The notes beneath the pieces were generated by a model. That model searched no databases, was not told the DNA's origin, and was given only the letters and a program-made list of their open reading frames with translations. This document shows positions 1 to 8,287 of a stretch of 48,696 nt of DNA, piece by piece. Each line of letters opens with the position of its first letter. The stretch's first letter is position 1. The position numbers and the translations under genes were made by a program. This DNA is from Bacteroidales bacterium (GTDB taxonomy: Bacteria; Bacteroidota; Bacteroidia; Bacteroidales; WCHB1-69), in the NCBI GenBank assembly GCA_017394765.1, contig JAFPXF010000055.1, positions 1 through 48,696 on the forward strand, read 5' to 3'.

Positions 1-15
1 CAGCGGAAAGCCCGA

Positions 16-73
16 CGGCGCGGCGGCATTGGATTGCGTATGCGGGTGTGACGTAAATTCCGCCGCCGCGCCG
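16..73. repeat. GC-rich inverted repeat at window start
   Basis: A perfect 12-base inverted repeat (16-27 pairs with 62-73) encloses a 34-base loop. No T-run follows, so it is not a clear terminator. The gene it may belong to lies outside the window. The stretch 1-155 left of the insertion sequence shows no recognisable coding region. Confidence 0.35.
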
Positions 74-181
74 GCACGCCCAAATCAAAAAAAAGATGCA
101 AAAGCCTTGATTTGTGCCATCAGGTATATAATTCCCAAAAAAATATATTTTTGCACAATAGCGTCCTAAATATTTTTTTTG

Positions 182-246
182 AAAGATAAGGGCAAAGGTC
201 GGGATTCTTTCCGACCTTTGCGGTGAGAAAAAAAAACCTTATCTTT
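182..246 (+). promoter_or_regulatory. Large stem-loop before the transposase start
   Basis: Two nested perfect stems lie just inside the left terminal repeat: an inner 11-bp stem (192-202 with 211-221) and an outer 10-bp stem (182-191 with 237-246), with a 15-base bulge on the 3' side. The outer stem ends at the base before the transposase ATG at 247, so a transcript reading in from outside would fold up the start region. Insertion sequences such as IS10 and IS50 are known to limit read-through activation this way; the role here is inferred. Confidence 0.55.
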
Positions 247-1429
247 ATGGCGGCAAATATAACACTTTTCGCGCAAGCAATAGCGACTCTCCCGAAAAAA
301 AATAATCAAGGGCATCATAAGCAAGTGCAACTCCGACAAGTTCTGCAAGGGATTTGACACTTGGAGCCAGCTTGTCAGCATGATTTTCTGCCAGTTTGCA
401 AACAGCACATCAGTCTGAGACATCAGCAACGGACTGAAATCCGCCACGGGGAACCTAAACCACCTGGGCATCCGCGAGGCTCCGTCCAAGTCCACCGTGG
501 CCTACCAGAACCGCCACCGGGGTTCCTCCGTGTTCAGGGAGATCTATTATGCCTGCCTTGAACATCTTGGACAGCACACGTTCGGGAAACGGAAGAAGTT
601 CAAGTTCAAGAACCCCATAAAGCTGCTGGACTCGACGCTCATCTCGTTGTGCCTGTCGGTTTTCGACTGGGCGCACTACAAGACGCAAAAAGGAGCCGTC
701 AAGATGCACGCGCTGCTGGACTACGATATGCTCCTGCCGCATTACGTCCTCATCACGGACGGCAAGAAAGGGGACAACACGGCCGCCAAGCAGATACCCG
801 TGGAGAGGGGAACGGTGGTGGTGTCCGACCGCTATTACTGCGATTTCGAGCTTCTGAACCATTGGGTCAGCAACGGGGTGTTTTTCGTGGTGCGGCACAA
901 AAGCAACCTCTCGTTCAGAAAGGTGCGGGAGAACGACTTGCCCCCGGTCAGGCACCAGAATGTGCTCATAGACGAGATTGTCGAACTCACAAGCCCTCAA
1001 ACAATCGGGAAATACCCCAAACAGTTGCGGCGCGTGGTCGTTTACAACGAGGAGAAGGGGTTCACCGTCGAGTTGCTCACCAACAACTTCAACTGGGCGG
1101 CAAGCACCATAGGCGAACTCTACAAGTCAAGGTGGCTGGTCGAGATTTTCTTCAGGCACGTGAAACAGCTGCTGCACATCAAAAGCTTTGTCGGCACGTC
1201 GCAGAACGCGGTGGAGACACAGCTGTGGACGGCCTTGATCACCATGCTGATGCTCAAATATCTCCAGTTCAAGGCATCATACGACTGGAATCTGTCTAAC
1301 CTCGTCGCGTCGCTGCGTCTGAACACCTTCACCAAAATGGATCTCTGGAAATGGCTAAACGAGCCGTTCACTCCGCCACCCGACACGCTTGGCGACCCGA
1401 ACGAGGGGGTTCAACTTTCAATTTTCTGA
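247..1429 (+). pseudogene. IS4-family DDE transposase, broken by frameshift and nonsense
   Basis: The intact-looking part (497-1429) has the IS4 signature Y-(2)-R-(3)-E-(6)-K in YKSRWLVEIFFRHVK, and an earlier DDE segment around VVVSDRYY. The N-terminal part can be reconstructed. The frame opens at ATG 247 (MANITLFAQAIATLPK), must shift by one base in the run of eight A at 295-302, continues through a DKFCKGFDTWSQL segment typical of these transposases, and then meets an in-frame TGA at 416-418 where an Arg is expected. Two lesions in a row argue for a real pseudogene rather than one sequencing error. Translation restarting downstream would lack about 80 N-terminal residues. Confidence 0.8.
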
Positions 1430-1507
1430 TTTCTCTCCCGCAAATGCCCTATTTATCGGAGAATAATATTTTTTGGAAATTTATTTAGGACAGTATTGGT
1501 CAGAGAA

Positions 1508-2266
1508 ATGAAAAGAACATTCATCATCATAGTCGTCAGCGTAATAAGTGTTGTTTTTGCAGGCTGCGGGATCTATAACAAATACACGTCGCAGTCCGGA
1601 GTGTCGTCCAATCTCTACGGCACCACGGAGGATGTGATCGCGGCGCAGTCCGACAACTCCATCGCGGAGATGTCGTGGCGTGAATTCTTCACCGACCCGT
1701 TGTTGCAGAATCTCATTGATTCCGTGTTGGCTCGCAACACTGACTTCAATTCCGCCCGTATTGCCGTCGAGCAGGCACAGGCTTCCCTTAAGGCTACGAA
1801 GTTGGGCTACCTGCCCTCTGTTACGTTCGCTCCTTCCGGCTCTGTGTCGAGTTTCAACTTCAGTCCTGCCGGCTGGACTTACAACCTGCCGTTGCAGATG
1901 GACTGGAATCTGGATTTTTTTGCGGTCAACACAAACCAAAAGCGCAAAGCTCAGGCAGTCCTCGCACAAGCCGAGACACGGAAACAGGTGGTCCAGGCCA
2001 ACCTTATCTCCGCTGTGGCGCAGCAGTATTGCATGCTGCAGCTTTTAGACCGCCAGTTGGAGATTCTGCTTTCCACGGACAGCTTGTGGAACGCCTCGTT
2101 GGAAATGCAGCGTGCTCTTTGGGAGAACGGCAAGTCCAGCTATTTGGAGGTCCTGACGGCGCAAGAGGGTCTTCTCGGTGCGCAGATCAGTGAGGCCACG
2201 AACCTCTACAACGGCGCTCGCGCCATCATCGCCCTCTACATTGCATTGGGCGGAGGTGCGAAGTAA
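1508..2266 (+). CDS. TolC/NodT-family outer-membrane efflux lipoprotein, internally deleted
   Basis: Outer-membrane channel of tripartite RND-type efflux, anchored by a lipid: the signal peptide ends in a lipobox (FAGC, Cys20). Family members are about 450-480 residues with two homologous outer-membrane-efflux repeats; this protein has 252. Residues about 50-205 match the first repeat. The sequence then passes directly from LWENGK (typical of repeat one) into SSYLEVLTAQEG (typical of the end of repeat two) and finishes normally with ALYIALGGGAK. The reading frame is intact, so this looks like an in-frame deletion of roughly 200 residues at the similar NGK segments. I chose ATG 1508 over TTG 1496, which lies inside the IS end. 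No inner-membrane pump or adaptor gene adjoins it. A working channel is doubtful; sequence-level recognition is from memory of the family. Confidence 0.75.
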   Translation: MKRTFIIIVVSVISVVFAGCGIYNKYTSQSGVSSNLYGTTEDVIAAQSDNSIAEMSWREFFTDPLLQNLIDSVLARNTDFNSARIAVEQAQASLKATKLGYLPSVTFAPSGSVSSFNFSPAGWTYNLPLQMDWNLDFFAVNTNQKRKAQAVLAQAETRKQVVQANLISAVAQQYCMLQLLDRQLEILLSTDSLWNASLEMQRALWENGKSSYLEVLTAQEGLLGAQISEATNLYNGARAIIALYIALGGGAK

Positions 2267-2293
2267 GTTGACAAGTGATTACTGTAATAGAAC

Positions 2294-2330
2294 ATGGAGA
2301 AAACTTTTGCGAGGTTTTCTCCATTTTTTA
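2294..2330 (+). terminator. Rho-independent terminator after the TolC-like gene
   Basis: A perfect 11-bp stem (2294-2304 with 2314-2324) with a 9-base loop is followed by a run of six T. It closes the TolC-like gene. The 210 bases from here to the end of trxB contain no frame I can support. Confidence 0.85.
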
Positions 2331-2541
2331 TATCGTTCCTTCATAGTCTAAAAAGCGACGGCAAAATATGATTTTCGGGATTGCCGGTGATTTTTATCTC
2401 GCCTTGGTCAGGGGCGACACAATGCTGTTGTCACGGCTCAAACCAAATGCCATGGTTCAGCATGTACAACAGTTTCGTCTCGTATTGGGACAAAAACATC
2501 TTGAACAGCTTCTTTGTTTCATAATGTGGCATGCTACAGTG

Positions 2542-3483
2542 TCATTGCTCCATCAAAAACCTTGATGCCTCGATGCCGGCGATGGCACCGGTGCCGGCGG
2601 CGATAATGGCCTGGCGGTAGTTGGGGTCTTGCACGTCGCCGGCGGCGAAGACACCTTCCACATTGGTACGGCATGTGCCCGGCTGCGTGAGGATGTACCC
2701 CTGCTCGTTCATGTCAAGCTGCCCTTTGAAAAGGTCGGAGACGGGGGAGACGCCAATGGCCTCGAACACGCCATCGACTTCCAGGGTACGCTCCTCGCCG
2801 CTTTTCACGTTCTTAACCTGCAGGCCTGTGACCTTCTTGATGAACCCCTGCTTCACGCCCACAATGTCCACGGGCACGGTGTTCCACACGACCTCGATGT
2901 TCTCGGTGGCGAGCACCTGTTTTTGCAGGGCCATCGTGCCGCGGAACTGGTCGCGACGGTGTACAATATAGACTTTCGTGCAGAGATTCGACAGGTAGAG
3001 GGCGTCTTCCAGGGCTGTGTCGCCGCCGCCGATGACGACAGAGGTCTTGTTGCGGAAGAAATTGCCGTCGCAGGTGGCGCAGGTGGAGACGCCGAAGCCG
3101 CGATACTGCGCCTCGCCGGGCATTCCTATCCAGCGGGCATTGGCACCAGTGGCCACGATGACGGTCTCGGCAACCACCTCCGTGCCGTCGTCTAATTTGC
3201 AGTGGAACGGGCGACTGGAGAAGTCCACCTCGGTGACCATCCCGGGTCGCAGTCGCGCCCCCACATGAATGGCCTGCTGGCGGATGTCCTCCATGATGAC
3301 GGGTCCGGAAGAACCCTCGGGATAGCCGGGGAAGTTCTCCACCTCGTTGGTGATAGTCAGCTGGCCGCCGGGTTGCATCCCCTCAATGACCAGGGGACTC
3401 AGGTCGGCGCGGGAAGTGTAGATGGCAGCGGTGTAGCCCGCCGGCCCCGCTCCAATAATAAGGCATTTCACATTTTCTTGCAT
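2542..3483 (-). CDS. trxB: Thioredoxin-disulfide reductase
   Basis: NADPH-dependent flavoenzyme that reduces thioredoxin in the cytoplasm. The N-terminal FAD-binding motif GAGPAGYTAAIY, the redox-active CATC disulfide (in GVSTCATCDG), the NADPH-binding motif GGGDTALEDA and the C-terminal FAD motif GVFAAGDVQD are all present. At 313 residues it has the usual low-Mr TrxB length. I chose the ATG at 3483 because it puts the first beta strand close to the N-terminus; an upstream ATG would place the start inside the promoter. It is divergent from parC. Confidence 0.95.
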   Translation of the reverse strand: MQENVKCLIIGAGPAGYTAAIYTSRADLSPLVIEGMQPGGQLTITNEVENFPGYPEGSSGPVIMEDIRQQAIHVGARLRPGMVTEVDFSSRPFHCKLDDGTEVVAETVIVATGANARWIGMPGEAQYRGFGVSTCATCDGNFFRNKTSVVIGGGDTALEDALYLSNLCTKVYIVHRRDQFRGTMALQKQVLATENIEVVWNTVPVDIVGVKQGFIKKVTGLQVKNVKSGEERTLEVDGVFEAIGVSPVSDLFKGQLDMNEQGYILTQPGTCRTNVEGVFAAGDVQDPNYRQAIIAAGTGAIAGIEASRFLMEQ

Positions 3484-3504
3484 GGTGGTTTCTTTTAAGG
3501 GGCG

Positions 3505-3512
3505 CAAAGATA
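3505..3512 (-). promoter_or_regulatory. Bacteroidota -7 box for trxB
   Basis: TATCTTTG on the minus strand matches TAnnTTTG, about 22 bases upstream of the trxB ATG. Confidence 0.6.
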
Positions 3513-3561
3513 TAAAAAAATGGTGTTCAAAGATCACTCTTCACTGTTCACTAAAAAAATG

Positions 3562-3569
3562 TATCTTTG
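3562..3569 (+). promoter_or_regulatory. Bacteroidota -7 box for parC
   Basis: TATCTTTG on the plus strand, 25 bases before the parC ATG at 3595. It lies about 50 bp from the divergent trxB box. Confidence 0.6.
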
Positions 3570-3594
3570 CCGCCCATGAATAAAACCCCTTATA

Positions 3595-6300
3595 ATGGCA
3601 GAACCCACTGATAATAACGAGGAAGTCATCCTCCCCGAAGAGGAGCAGGCCTCCGATTTACATAAAGTCATTTTCGTCCAGTCAATGTACCGCGAATGGT
3701 TCTTGGATTACGCCTCCTATGTGATCCTCGACCGCGCATTTCCCGATGTCTATGACGGCCTCAAGCCAGTGCAGCGCCGAATCCTGCACTCTATGGACGA
3801 GCTGGAGGACGGGCGCTACAACAAGGTCGCCAACATCGTGGGCAACACGATGAAATACCACCCTCATGGCGACCAGTCCATCTACTCTGCCCTCGTGTCG
3901 TTAGGGCAGAAGAATTACGTCATTGACACGCAGGGAAACTGGGGCAACATCCTGACCGGCGACCCGGCTGCCGCTCCACGTTACATCGAAGCGCGCCTCT
4001 CCAAGTTCGCTCTTGAGGTGGTCTTTAACCACAAGACCACGGATTGGCAGGTTTCCTACGACGGTCGCAATAAGGAGCCGATCGCCCTGCCCATCAAGTT
4101 CCCGCTGCTGTTGGCGCAAGGTGTGGACGGCGTGGGCGTTGGCATGTCCACCAAGATACTGCCCCACAACTTCAATGAGCTTATCGATGCTTCCATACAC
4201 ATTCTTCGGGGTGAGGATTTTGAAATCTTCCCCGATTTCCCCACCGGCGGCATGGCTGACGTGAGTCGCTACGCCGACGGCGCGCAAGGCGGCAAGGTGC
4301 GCAACCGCGCCAAAATCGGCATTGTCGATAACAAAACCCTTGTCATCACCGAGATCCCATACGGCACCACCACCGGCAAGCTCATCACGGAGTCTAAAAA
4401 TTCCATCACTGCCGCCGTCGATATGGGCAAACTCAAGATCAAGAAGATTGATGACAATACTGCCGAACATGTGGAAATATACCTCCACCTGATGCCCGGC
4501 GTTTCCCCTGACCAGACCATTGACGCCCTGTACGCCTTCACCGACTGCGAAATCACATACTCCACCAACGCTTGCGTGATCTGGAACGGACATCCTGTTT
4601 TCACCAATGTGAAGGAGATTCTGAAGATCAATACCGAGAACACGCTCAATCTGCTTCGTCGGGAACTGGAAATTGAGTTGGACGAGTTGGGACGCAAGTG
4701 GCACAAGATTTCATTGGAGAAGATCTTCTTCGAAAAACGTATCTATAAAGAACTTGAGAAGGATGTCGAATCCTGGGATCTCCAAATCGACAACATCGAG
4801 CGCGCCTTCGACCCGTATCGTTCCCTTTTCCATCAGGAGATTACCCGCGATGACGTGCTGGCCCTTTGCGAGAAACCTGTCCGCAAGATTTCGAAGTTTG
4901 ACATCAAGAAGGCCGAGCAGGACATCGCCGACATTGAACTCAACATCGAGGAGGTGCAGAACCATCTCGACCATATCGTGGATTACACGATCAATTTCTT
5001 CCGACAGCTCAAGAAAAAATACGGCACAGCTTATCCGCGCCTCACGGAACTCAAGAGTTTCGACAATATTGTGGCTGCAACCGTGGCCGTGGCCAACCAA
5101 AAGCTCTATGTGAACAAGAAAGAGGGCTTCGTCGGCACCTCCCTCAAAAAGGACGAGGGCGTCGAGTATTGCTGCGACTGTTCCGACCTTGACGAGTTGA
5201 TCGTTTTCCACGAAGACGGCAAGTTTATCATTACCAAGGTGGCCGACAAGAAGTTTGTGGGCAAGAACATCCTTCATGTGGAGGTCTTCAAGCGCGGCGA
5301 CGACAGGCATATATATAATATGTGTTACATGAACGGTGCTGGCGGATCCACCATGGTGAAGCGATTTGCCATCGGCGGCGTGTCGCGCGACAAGGAGTAT
5401 GACCTCACTAAAGGCAAGGCCGGCTCAAAGGTGCTCTATTTTACCTCCAACCCCAACGGCGAGGCCGAGGTTATCCGTGTGAAACTCAAGCCTAAGGCCA
5501 AGCTCAAAAAACGCGAGTTCGACTACGACTTCAGCCAGCTTGCGGTCAAGAGCCGTTCCGCACTTGGAAACCTCCTGACGCACTATCCTGTGTCCACCAT
5601 CACGCTGAGCCAGAAAGGGGTCTCTACCCTCAGTGCCATCAATATCTACTTTGAAGAGTCCGTGATGCGCCTCAATACCGAGGAACGCGGTGTGCAGTTG
5701 GGCGCATTTAAAGAGGACGACAAGATATTGAGTGTCTATAAATCTGGTAATTATCGTGTCACGGGATTTGAGCTGAACACCCACTTCGACGATGATCTCG
5801 GCGTTATTCGCAAGTGGAGCAAGCATCATCTCATCACGGTTGTCTATTACCAAAAGAAAGAGGACAAGTACTACATGAAGCGCTTCGCCCCTGATGTCTT
5901 CAACAAGAAAGTGGAGTTTGTGCCCGACGACGGTACTTCCAATATAGTGGGCATATCCATTGATTATCTGCCTCAAATCAAGGTCGTTTATCGAGAAAAG
6001 AAGGCTGCGGAGGATTCAGAAGCCATTCTTTCTTGTGCCGAATTTGTGGAAGTGATGACTTTCCGCGCCCGTGGCAAGCGTGTCAACTTTCCGAATATTA
6101 AAAAAATAGACTTTATTGAGCCGTTGCCATACGAGGAGCCAGTCGAGGAACCCGAAGAGAATGAACCGATGGTGGAGGAGTCCGATGTCGAGAGCATCGA
6201 CGAGGCCATTGCGAAGGATATATTCAATGACATCACCATTGAGAAAAAGGACGACATGCCTTCCGGCGACGAAGGCGGCGACCAGCTCTCACTCTTCTGA
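3595..6300 (+). CDS. parC: DNA topoisomerase IV subunit A
   Basis: Catalytic, DNA-cleaving subunit of a type IIA topoisomerase (decatenation). The winged-helix breakage region is clear: KPVQRRILHSM, HPHGD (residues 89-93) and the active-site Tyr130 in AAAPRYIEARL. A coiled-coil region about 370-490 precedes a C-terminal beta-pinwheel domain that lacks a clean GyrA box QRRGGKG, so I call ParC rather than GyrA. The acidic C-terminal tail (EEPVEEPEENE) is followed by DQLSLF. At positions equivalent to the quinolone-contact Ser and acidic residue there are Gln94 and Ser98. No parE lies next to it. The 901-residue length fits Bacteroidota ParC. Confidence 0.9.
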   Translation: MAEPTDNNEEVILPEEEQASDLHKVIFVQSMYREWFLDYASYVILDRAFPDVYDGLKPVQRRILHSMDELEDGRYNKVANIVGNTMKYHPHGDQSIYSALVSLGQKNYVIDTQGNWGNILTGDPAAAPRYIEARLSKFALEVVFNHKTTDWQVSYDGRNKEPIALPIKFPLLLAQGVDGVGVGMSTKILPHNFNELIDASIHILRGEDFEIFPDFPTGGMADVSRYADGAQGGKVRNRAKIGIVDNKTLVITEIPYGTTTGKLITESKNSITAAVDMGKLKIKKIDDNTAEHVEIYLHLMPGVSPDQTIDALYAFTDCEITYSTNACVIWNGHPVFTNVKEILKINTENTLNLLRRELEIELDELGRKWHKISLEKIFFEKRIYKELEKDVESWDLQIDNIERAFDPYRSLFHQEITRDDVLALCEKPVRKISKFDIKKAEQDIADIELNIEEVQNHLDHIVDYTINFFRQLKKKYGTAYPRLTELKSFDNIVAATVAVANQKLYVNKKEGFVGTSLKKDEGVEYCCDCSDLDELIVFHEDGKFIITKVADKKFVGKNILHVEVFKRGDDRHIYNMCYMNGAGGSTMVKRFAIGGVSRDKEYDLTKGKAGSKVLYFTSNPNGEAEVIRVKLKPKAKLKKREFDYDFSQLAVKSRSALGNLLTHYPVSTITLSQKGVSTLSAINIYFEESVMRLNTEERGVQLGAFKEDDKILSVYKSGNYRVTGFELNTHFDDDLGVIRKWSKHHLITVVYYQKKEDKYYMKRFAPDVFNKKVEFVPDDGTSNIVGISIDYLPQIKVVYREKKAAEDSEAILSCAEFVEVMTFRARGKRVNFPNIKKIDFIEPLPYEEPVEEPEENEPMVEESDVESIDEAIAKDIFNDITIEKKDDMPSGDEGGDQLSLF

Positions 6301-6303
6301 ACC

Positions 6304-7413
6304 ATGAAAACACGCCACCTTGTCGGTTGTCTGCTGTTTGTGAGCCTTGCATGTGCGGTTTGTGCTTGTAGGGAGCGCGTGAATCCCCCGACGCCTTACA
6401 ACATCGAAGTGCCATACGGTTTCCCCACGCGCCTCAACATTCCCGACGACAACCCCATGACCGTGGAGGGAGTGCAGCTCGGCGAATTATTGTTCCATGA
6501 TCCCCATTTATGTGGCTATCGCGGCGATTCCCCGGATTCGATGATGTCGTGCGCCACTTGCCATGTGCGTGGCCACAACTACGACATCGGGACCGACAAC
6601 CCGCGGTTCCCCGACGGAGTGGCCAGGGGACGCACCACGGGGAAGGCTACGCGACACAATGTGATGCCCCTTGCCAACCTTGTTTTCAATTCGGAAGGTT
6701 ATTTCTGGAACGGCGGCGTGTATGGACAAAATCCGAATGCTGACATGCGGACGATTGAGGACATTGTGCGCATGGCCATCACGGCCGATGATGAGATGTG
6801 CTCCACTCCAGAGCGCACCGTGGCCGCCTTGCGTGCCGACAGTCGTTACCCCGAATACTTCAAGAAAGCCTTCGGCAGCGAAGAAATCACGATGGATAGG
6901 GTGGAGAAGGCCATTGCGCAATACGTCCGCTCATTGGTTTCCGCCAACAGTAAGTTTGACCGTTATCTCCGTGGTGGCGAACAACTCACTCCGCAGGAAC
7001 TGCGTGGCTATGTGCTCTTCTCAACCGAGGAGGGCGCCGACTGCTTCCATTGCCATGGCGGTGACGGCTCGCCGTTGTTTACGACGAACCTGTTTTATAA
7101 CAATGGCTTGGATGATGTCTTTGAAGACGACTATGACCGTTTTTTTGTCACGGGAGCCCCGATGGACCGTGGCGTGTATCGTGCGCCTTCGTTGCGCAAT
7201 GTGGCCGTTTCCGCACCCTATATGCACGATGGCCGCTATCGTACGCTCGATGAGGTGTTGCGGTTTTATAACGAAGGATTGCACCCGTCGCCCTATGTCA
7301 GCCCCTTGATGCATAAGGTGGATGATGGCGGCGCACACCTCTCTCCGTCGGATTTGGCCGCTCTCAAGGCCTTCCTTATGACACTGACGGATGAAGATTT
7401 TATACAAAAATGA
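6304..7413 (+). CDS. Di-heme cytochrome c peroxidase (MauG/CcpA family) lipoprotein
   Basis: Periplasmic enzyme that reduces hydrogen peroxide with electrons from cytochromes or quinol-linked donors. Two c-type heme sites are visible: CATCH (residues 83-87) and CFHCH (247-251). The conserved C-terminal segment YMHDGRYRTLDEVLRFYN is also present. The N-terminus is a signal peptide with cysteines at 20 and 22 (VCACRE), probably a lipoprotein. Length 369 fits the family. It starts 3 bases after parC stops, so it may be partly read through from parC. A di-heme peroxidase fits an anaerobe or microaerophile coping with peroxide. Confidence 0.9.
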   Translation: MKTRHLVGCLLFVSLACAVCACRERVNPPTPYNIEVPYGFPTRLNIPDDNPMTVEGVQLGELLFHDPHLCGYRGDSPDSMMSCATCHVRGHNYDIGTDNPRFPDGVARGRTTGKATRHNVMPLANLVFNSEGYFWNGGVYGQNPNADMRTIEDIVRMAITADDEMCSTPERTVAALRADSRYPEYFKKAFGSEEITMDRVEKAIAQYVRSLVSANSKFDRYLRGGEQLTPQELRGYVLFSTEEGADCFHCHGGDGSPLFTTNLFYNNGLDDVFEDDYDRFFVTGAPMDRGVYRAPSLRNVAVSAPYMHDGRYRTLDEVLRFYNEGLHPSPYVSPLMHKVDDGGAHLSPSDLAALKAFLMTLTDEDFIQK

Positions 7414-7430
7414 TTGTATTACAATTTTTG

Positions 7431-7438
7431 TATTTTTG
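7431..7438 (+). promoter_or_regulatory. Bacteroidota -7 box
   Basis: TATTTTTG lies 45 bases before the ATG at 7484, separating that gene from the peroxidase. Confidence 0.6.
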
Positions 7439-7483
7439 CCGCCGTTATTGCTAACCGAAAAATTAACTCAAAAACTGATAAAA

Positions 7484-8188
7484 ATGAAAAAACAAATTTC
7501 CCTGTGGTTTGCCGCTATCATGATTCTCGGCGCCATCAACATCTTTGCTCAAAAACCCTTTGCCGGCACTGTCAGCTTCGCTTTCACAGTGGAAGGTACA
7601 GACGATCCCAACAAAGCCGCTGAATTGTCAGGCGTCACCATGGACTATATCGTGATGGGCAATTGCACTAAAATGTCTGTCAGCGAAATGGGTATCGGGG
7701 TTGAAAATATCACTAATGGAGATGATAAGGTTGTCTCAACCGTCATCGATGTCCCTGGGTATGGCAAATATTATATCGAAAAAAACGAGGCTGACCTCAA
7801 GAAAGCCTTTGAAACAACGAAATTCGATTACAATTACACGGACGAAACCAAGGAGGTGGCTGGATATACTTGCAAAAAAGTCATCGTGACTGTCACCGAC
7901 CTTGAAACGGATGAGGAGGAATCATTCTTCGCTTGGGTGACTAATGATTTGCAGACTGGCGACAACATCAATTTCAGCACCTATCCCGGTTTGAAGGGTT
8001 ATCCTTTGCGTATGGACATTCCGCAAGAGGATGGCAACGAGACTTATTACATCGTGCAATATGCCAAGAGCGTGACTCCCAGCAAGAAGATCAAATTGAC
8101 GGAGTTCTATCGTTCATCCGATGCCACGAATCTTGAAGAAGCTTCAGAAGATGTCAAGACTGCCTTGAAACAAATGTTGGGCATGTAA
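7484..8188 (+). CDS. Secreted protein of unknown function (DUF4412/GLPGLI-like)
   Basis: 234 residues with a clean Sec signal peptide (MKKQISLWFAAIMILGAINIFAQ). The mature part has an FAGTVSFAFTV beginning, a central VAGYTCKKVIVTV segment and a C-terminal ALKQMLGM. This pattern (a measured conversion domain with GYTCKK) resembles the DUF4412/GLPGLI class of Bacteroidota envelope proteins, whose function is unknown. An in-frame upstream start at 7391 would overlap the peroxidase gene and remove the signal peptide from the N-terminus, so I rejected it. It has its own promoter and ends at a strong shared terminator. Confidence 0.75.
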   Translation: MKKQISLWFAAIMILGAINIFAQKPFAGTVSFAFTVEGTDDPNKAAELSGVTMDYIVMGNCTKMSVSEMGIGVENITNGDDKVVSTVIDVPGYGKYYIEKNEADLKKAFETTKFDYNYTDETKEVAGYTCKKVIVTVTDLETDEEESFFAWVTNDLQTGDNINFSTYPGLKGYPLRMDIPQEDGNETYYIVQYAKSVTPSKKIKLTEFYRSSDATNLEEASEDVKTALKQMLGM

Positions 8189-8225
8189 TGCTGAAAAGAT
8201 TGGTAATACACACTGAAAAAGTGTG

Positions 8226-8268
8226 AATAAAAAAAGGTGAGTCCGATTGGATTCACCTTTTTTTTTAT
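8226..8268. terminator. Bidirectional rho-independent terminator
   Basis: A stem GGTGAGTCC / GGATTCACC (one G-T pair) with loop GATT is flanked by A-runs on the left and T-runs on the right. It can therefore terminate both the plus-strand gene ending at 8188 and the minus-strand FKBP gene ending at 8288. Confidence 0.85.
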
Positions 8269-8287
8269 TGATGCGTGTTTGCTTCCG

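Larger units (their letters stand above)
156..1498 (+). mobile_element. IS4-family insertion sequence (degenerate)
   Basis: Imperfect 17-bp terminal inverted repeats are visible: 156-172 (CAATAGCGTCCTAAATA) and the complement of 1482-1498, differing at two positions. They enclose about 1.34 kb with a single DDE transposase reading frame. I see no convincing target-site duplication. The right end lies about 10 bp from the ATG of the following efflux-type gene, so the element has replaced that gene's native upstream region. The transposase is broken, so the copy should be immobile unless complemented. Confidence 0.8.

Noticed and set aside
295..302. Programmed frameshift in the transposase
   Set aside because: The required shift is +1 at A8 and a separate in-frame TGA follows 114 bases later, so decay explains the gene better.
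2368..2565. 65-codon plus-strand frame after the TolC-like terminator
   Set aside because: No family features, it runs into the end of trxB on the other strand, and it has no promoter or ribosome site. A minus-strand fragment in the same stretch (MPHYETKKLFKMFL...) is equally unsupported.
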